From assembly GCA_964581825.1 (NCBI GenBank), contig CAZORB010000105.1, positions 1-16,045 on the forward strand: a stretch of 16,045 nt of DNA, in the 5' to 3' direction. Shown here piece by piece: positions 13,225-16,045 of the stretch. The stretch's first letter is position 1, and each line of letters opens with the position of its first letter. The translations under genes were made by a program, and so were the position numbers. The notes under the pieces are model-generated. The model worked only from the letters and a program-made list of their open reading frames with translations, did not search any database and was not told where the DNA came from. Source of the DNA: SYIM01 sp964581825 (GTDB taxonomy: Bacteria; Pseudomonadota; Gammaproteobacteria; Burkholderiales; Burkholderiaceae_E).

Positions 13225-13264
13225 GCCGCGCACGCCCTAGGGCTTGCTGATCAAAGGAAGGCAG

Positions 13265-14212
13265 ATGAAAACGGAAATTGGCACCAGCGTGCACGACGCT
13301 AATGCGCGCAACCTGTTTGATGCGATTCTTTATGCCGAGAAGGCGGGGGTTCCAGCCTTCTGGCTTACCACGGGAGCAGGGCCCGATGCGCTTACGGTGT
13401 TTGCTGCGGCCGCCCCTGCGACACAGCGAATCTGTCTGGGTACCGCGGTCGTTCCCACCTTTCCTCGAAATCCCGTAGTTGTCGCACAGCAGGCGCTTGA
13501 TATTGCCATGCTCGCGCCAGACCGGTTCCGGTTGGGACTTGGCCCCAGCCATGCGCCCACCATCACGACGCGCTATGGATTGCCCTATGAGCGTCCGCTC
13601 GAGCACCTGCGTGAGTTCGTCAGTATCGTGAAGGGGCTGCTGGCCGGCGAGACGGTCAAGTTTTCAGGCAAGCGTTTCCAGTTGGAGGCATCACTGTCGC
13701 GCGGGGCGAACGTACCGGTGATTGTGTCGGCGCTGCGTGCGGGCGCGTTTGAGCTGGCTGGCGAGATCACCGACGGCGCAGTCACCTGGTTGTGCCCGGC
13801 TCGCTACATTCGTGACGTTGGACTGCCCGCGATGACCCGTGGCGCGGAACGCGCGGGTCGAGCGCGTCCGACGCTCGTGGGTCAGGTGTTTCTTGCCCTC
13901 ACGGCCGATGAAACCGAGCTGCGGACGGCGGTGGATCGCAGCCTCACGTACTACCCGCGCTGGCCAAACTATCAAGAAATGTTTGCAGCCGCCGGCTTGC
14001 CTGAAGCCCGCGAGGGCAAGTGGTCGCAGGCCATGGTGGATGCCACCGTGATTCATGGCGATGAGGCCGCCTGCGCCCGCAAGCTCGATGAATTCATCGA
14101 TATCGCGGGATGTGAGCGCATCATTGTGTCGGTGCTTACGGTGGGCGCTGACCCTGGCGCGTCGGTCAAGCGTTCGCTTGACTGGATCGGTCGCTACGCT
14201 GCATCCCGTTGA
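13265..14212 (+). CDS. LLM-class (luciferase-like) flavin/F420-type oxidoreductase
   Basis: This 315-residue protein has the bacterial-luciferase TIM-barrel fold. Landmarks are the N-terminal EIGTSVHD and AEKAGVPAFWLTTGAGPDALTVFAAAAPATQ, RICLGTAVVPTFPRNPVVVAQQAL, DRFRLGLGPSH, YERPLEHLREFVSIVKGLLAGE and AGEITDGAVTWLCP. The pattern recalls the F420-dependent LLM subgroup first defined in actinobacteria (TIGR03564-like, from memory). In a proteobacterium the cofactor could equally be FMN. Such enzymes oxidise or hydroxylate small organic substrates. The start is ATG 13265, 4-6 bases after AAAGGAAGG; an upstream in-frame TTG (13244) lacks a Shine-Dalgarno. It lies 40 bases after the ModA-like gene. 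In the pathway it may supply an early oxidation or monooxygenation step; the substrate is unknown. Confidence 0.85.
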   Translation: MKTEIGTSVHDANARNLFDAILYAEKAGVPAFWLTTGAGPDALTVFAAAAPATQRICLGTAVVPTFPRNPVVVAQQALDIAMLAPDRFRLGLGPSHAPTITTRYGLPYERPLEHLREFVSIVKGLLAGETVKFSGKRFQLEASLSRGANVPVIVSALRAGAFELAGEITDGAVTWLCPARYIRDVGLPAMTRGAERAGRARPTLVGQVFLALTADETELRTAVDRSLTYYPRWPNYQEMFAAAGLPEAREGKWSQAMVDATVIHGDEAACARKLDEFIDIAGCERIIVSVLTVGADPGASVKRSLDWIGRYAASR

Positions 14213-14242
14213 CCGCCTGAGGCCATCGCAGCCAGCACGCCA

Positions 14243-14893
14243 ATGAAGTCGATCACCTTCCATCTCGACTTCATTTCGCCCTATGCCTATCTGGCGTTTG
14301 AGGCGTTGCCAGAGACCCTTCGCGGTTTGGAGGTGCAGGTGATCTACCGGCCTGTGCTGTTTGCCGGACTGCTCAAGCACCACGGTCAGCTGGGCCCGGC
14401 TGAGATCGCACCCAAACGTCACTGGACCTATCGGCAGGTGATGTGGCAGGCACGACAGCATTCGATCGCGCTCGAACCACCCGCCAATCATCCGTTCAAC
14501 CCACTGGCTTTATTGCGGCTTGCGCTCGCCTGTGAGGCGAGCGCTCCACACGCTGGCGCGGTCGGTCGCGAGGTGTGCGAGACGCTTTTTCGCCATGTCT
14601 GGCGAGGTGGTGCTGTTGCGGATGATCCCGATCGACTGATGTCGGTAACCAGCATGCTGGCGCCTGTGCACAGCCCCGAGTCCCCAGACGTCAAGGCTGC
14701 GCTCAGGACCAATACTGACGCCGCGATCGCCCAGGGCGTATTCGGCGTCCCGACTTTCATCGTTGATGACCAGCTGTTTTGGGGTTTTGACGCCCTACCG
14801 ATGCTGCGCGCGTACTTGCAGGGTGATCCGTTCTTCAATACTTCCTGGCAGTCGGCTGCCCAGGTGGGGGCGGGCGTCGTTCGGCGCAGTTAA
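14243..14893 (+). CDS. DsbA-fold 2-hydroxychromene-2-carboxylate isomerase-like protein (kappa-GST type)
   Basis: The 216-residue protein belongs to the DsbA-like thioredoxin-fold family that includes 2-hydroxychromene-2-carboxylate isomerase of naphthalene degradation and kappa-class glutathione transferases. It begins FHLDFISPYAYLAFE, with Ser12 at the family's glutathione-activating position (no CxxC, so it is not a disulfide oxidase). It carries the helical insert (HPFNPLALLRLALA) and the cis-Pro loop GVFGVPTFIVDDQLFWGFD (Pro170). It would perform glutathione-dependent isomerisation or conjugation in the cytosol. It is complete. ATG 14243 lacks a good Shine-Dalgarno, so translation may depend on the upstream gene, 30 bases before. 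Its stop (TAA 14891-14893) overlaps the stop of the convergent SDR. With no other ring-cleavage genes in the window, the true substrate is unlikely to be naphthalene-derived. Confidence 0.88.
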   Translation: MKSITFHLDFISPYAYLAFEALPETLRGLEVQVIYRPVLFAGLLKHHGQLGPAEIAPKRHWTYRQVMWQARQHSIALEPPANHPFNPLALLRLALACEASAPHAGAVGREVCETLFRHVWRGGAVADDPDRLMSVTSMLAPVHSPESPDVKAALRTNTDAAIAQGVFGVPTFIVDDQLFWGFDALPMLRAYLQGDPFFNTSWQSAAQVGAGVVRRS

Positions 14894-15687
14894 GACCCAG
14901 CGGTGGCGCCACCATCAATGGGGATCACCGTGCCCGTGATGAACGCGGAAGCGGGTGAGGCCAGCAGAAGCGCAAGGCCCTTGATCTCGTCCGGATCGGC
15001 GACGCGCTGCATGGGTACCAGCTGTGCAAACCGTTCACGTACTGCGGGGTCGCGCATGCGCCCGCCTGCGATGTTGGTGGCAAATGGTCCTGGCGCGATT
15101 GCATTCACCGTGACCGAGTAGGGCGCGAGTTCCATGGCTGCGTGCCGAACGAGATTGATGACGGCTGCCTTGGTCGCGCTGTAGGCGTAGCCCACCAATG
15201 TTTCCGCGCGAATGCCTGCGATCGAGGCGGTCACGATGATTCGACCGCGTCGGGCAGTCTTCATAGGCCGCGCGGCAGCGCGAACCGTAGCGAACACCCC
15301 GGTGAGGTTGACCGCCAGCACGCGGTCCCAGACCTCTGGCTGAACCTGCTCGATCAGGCCGCCTGGCGTGAAGGCAAAACCCGGCCCCGCGCTGATGCCG
15401 GCGTTGGCGAAGACGATATCGAGCCGCCCCCGGCTCGCGGCAATCTTGTCGATGGTCGTACCGATTGCATCGCGGTCGCCTGAGTCGAGCACGATGGCTT
15501 CAGCCCTACCACCCTCCGCACGGATATCTGCCAACGTGGCTGCAAGGCCGTCCGGGTCAACGTCGGTGAGCACCACCTGGGCGCCGTTTGCTGCGAGCAC
15601 CTCTGCGTAGGCACGACCGAGTCCCGCTGCGGCGCCTGTCACGACAGCCACCTGACCTTCGATTGAGAACAGCTGTTCGGCTTTCAT
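14890..15687 (-). CDS. Short-chain dehydrogenase/reductase (classical, intact active site)
   Basis: The 265-residue classical SDR has TGAAAGLG (residues 17-24), an acidic end of the second strand TDVD (Asp42) that favours NAD, the NAG motif at 95-97, and an intact catalytic set: N127, Ser155 (VTASIAG), Tyr169 and Lys173 (YAYSATK). The C-terminus is FabG-like (RVADPDEIKGLALLLASP, FITGTVIPIDGG). It should oxidise a hydroxyl group, for example a 3-hydroxyacyl intermediate or an alcohol, with NAD. This contrasts with the SDR at 2048-2824, whose Tyr is missing. The start ATG overlaps the stop of the upstream SDR (ATGA on the minus strand, 15684-15687), so the two are translationally coupled. It converges on the isomerase gene and shares the bases TTAA (14890-14893) with its stop. 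Confidence 0.94.
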   Translation of the reverse strand: MKAEQLFSIEGQVAVVTGAAAGLGRAYAEVLAANGAQVVLTDVDPDGLAATLADIRAEGGRAEAIVLDSGDRDAIGTTIDKIAASRGRLDIVFANAGISAGPGFAFTPGGLIEQVQPEVWDRVLAVNLTGVFATVRAAARPMKTARRGRIIVTASIAGIRAETLVGYAYSATKAAVINLVRHAAMELAPYSVTVNAIAPGPFATNIAGGRMRDPAVRERFAQLVPMQRVADPDEIKGLALLLASPASAFITGTVIPIDGGATAGS

Positions 15688-16045
15688 GAGCGGGCCTCAC
15701 GAATGACCGATTCGGCCGCTTCGAACTGAGCTGCCTTCTCGAAAGCGGCCTGAATCATGGCGTGGCGAGCCTCGATCCACGGTCTTGGAGCGCTATGGGT
15801 AAGGATCATGAACTCATCATCGAGCATTCCCCGGATGACACGCTCGCCCACTCGGCGAGGTGGCCAGCCTTCGGCGATAGCGTCGGCCATGAAAGCCTGC
15901 TGTGGGCGTTCGTGAGGGCCGCCGAAGCGTTCAGGACGTTGATGGCCACTCGCGGCAATCTGGGTCTGGACCGCAGCCGGGCAGAGTACCGAGACGCCGA
16001 TGGCCGTGTCGCGCAACTCGTTTCGCAAGCCTTCCGACAGCGCGA
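15684..16045 (-). CDS. Short-chain dehydrogenase, C-terminal part (5' end outside the window)
   Basis: The frame is open to the right edge and ends at TGA (15684-15686), giving about 120 residues. It reads ALSEGLRNELRDTAIGVSVLCPAAVQTQI, the region just after the catalytic YxxxK of classical SDRs, where the usual PG motif reads PA. A long C-terminal extension follows (GWPPRRVGERVIRGMLDDEFMILTH...ARHAMIQAAFEKAAQF), as in SDRs of about 280 residues found in catabolic clusters. The frame continues past the TTG at 16028, so no start lies in the window. The active site lies outside the window and cannot be checked. It is first in a minus-strand operon with the downstream NAD-type SDR. Confidence 0.85.
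   Translation of the reverse strand, partial: ALSEGLRNELRDTAIGVSVLCPAAVQTQIAASGHQRPERFGGPHERPQQAFMADAIAEGWPPRRVGERVIRGMLDDEFMILTHSAPRPWIEARHAMIQAAFEKAAQFEAAESVIREARS

Noticed and set aside
13244..13264. TTG start for the LLM oxidoreductase
   Set aside because: ATG 13265 has a clear AAAGGAAGG ahead of it; the seven extra residues have no family support and include the ribosome binding site.

Overview
The window is GC-rich, densely packed chromosomal DNA. It looks like a betaproteobacterium of the Burkholderiales (Alcaligenaceae/Comamonadaceae type). This is inferred mainly from three separate Bug-type (tripartite tricarboxylate transporter, TTT) periplasmic receptors with no membrane subunits beside them, a habit typical of that order, and from the catabolic gene set. 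A run of exactly 100 Ns (9559-9658) marks a scaffold gap, so this is a draft or metagenome assembly.

Layout. (1) 2-154 (+) is the C-terminal tail of a Bug receptor. It converges on a minus-strand pair: a complete Bug receptor (954-1934) followed by an Asp/Glu/hydantoin-racemase-fold protein (163-945) that contains no cysteine. (2) A 113-bp divergent promoter region (1935-2047) separates this pair from a plus-strand run: an SDR lacking the catalytic Tyr (2048-2824), an acyl-CoA synthetase (2821-4500, overlapping by GTGA) and a LacI-family regulator (4532-5548). (3) A promoter-like element and a perfect LacI-type palindrome lead into the main plus-strand operon: hyuA-like (5638-7746), hyuB-like (7755-9467), CaiB/BaiF CoA-transferase (9464-10531, interrupted by the N gap) and enoyl-CoA hydratase (10528-11340). 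It continues with a third Bug receptor (11392-12405), an orphan ModA-like binding protein (12433-13224), an LLM flavin/F420-type oxidoreductase (13265-14212) and a DsbA-fold isomerase (14243-14893). Three junctions in the window are 4-base start/stop overlaps on the plus strand. (4) Two minus-strand SDRs (14890-15687 and a 5'-truncated one, 15684-16045) converge on the operon; the facing stop codons share the bases TTAA.

Working model (inference): this is a LacI-controlled catabolic cluster for a small organic acid or cyclic amide/imide of unknown identity. Bug and ModA-like receptors would capture the compound. HyuA/HyuB would carry out ATP-dependent ring opening or a related reaction. The synthetase and CoA-transferase would make CoA thioesters for the hydratase and dehydrogenases, while the LLM enzyme and the isomerase would handle a redox or aromatic step. 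The substrate cannot be named from sequence.

No tRNA, rRNA, CRISPR array, insertion sequence or convincing rho-independent terminator was seen. No gene-free stretch exceeds 300 bases; the longest is 1935-2047.
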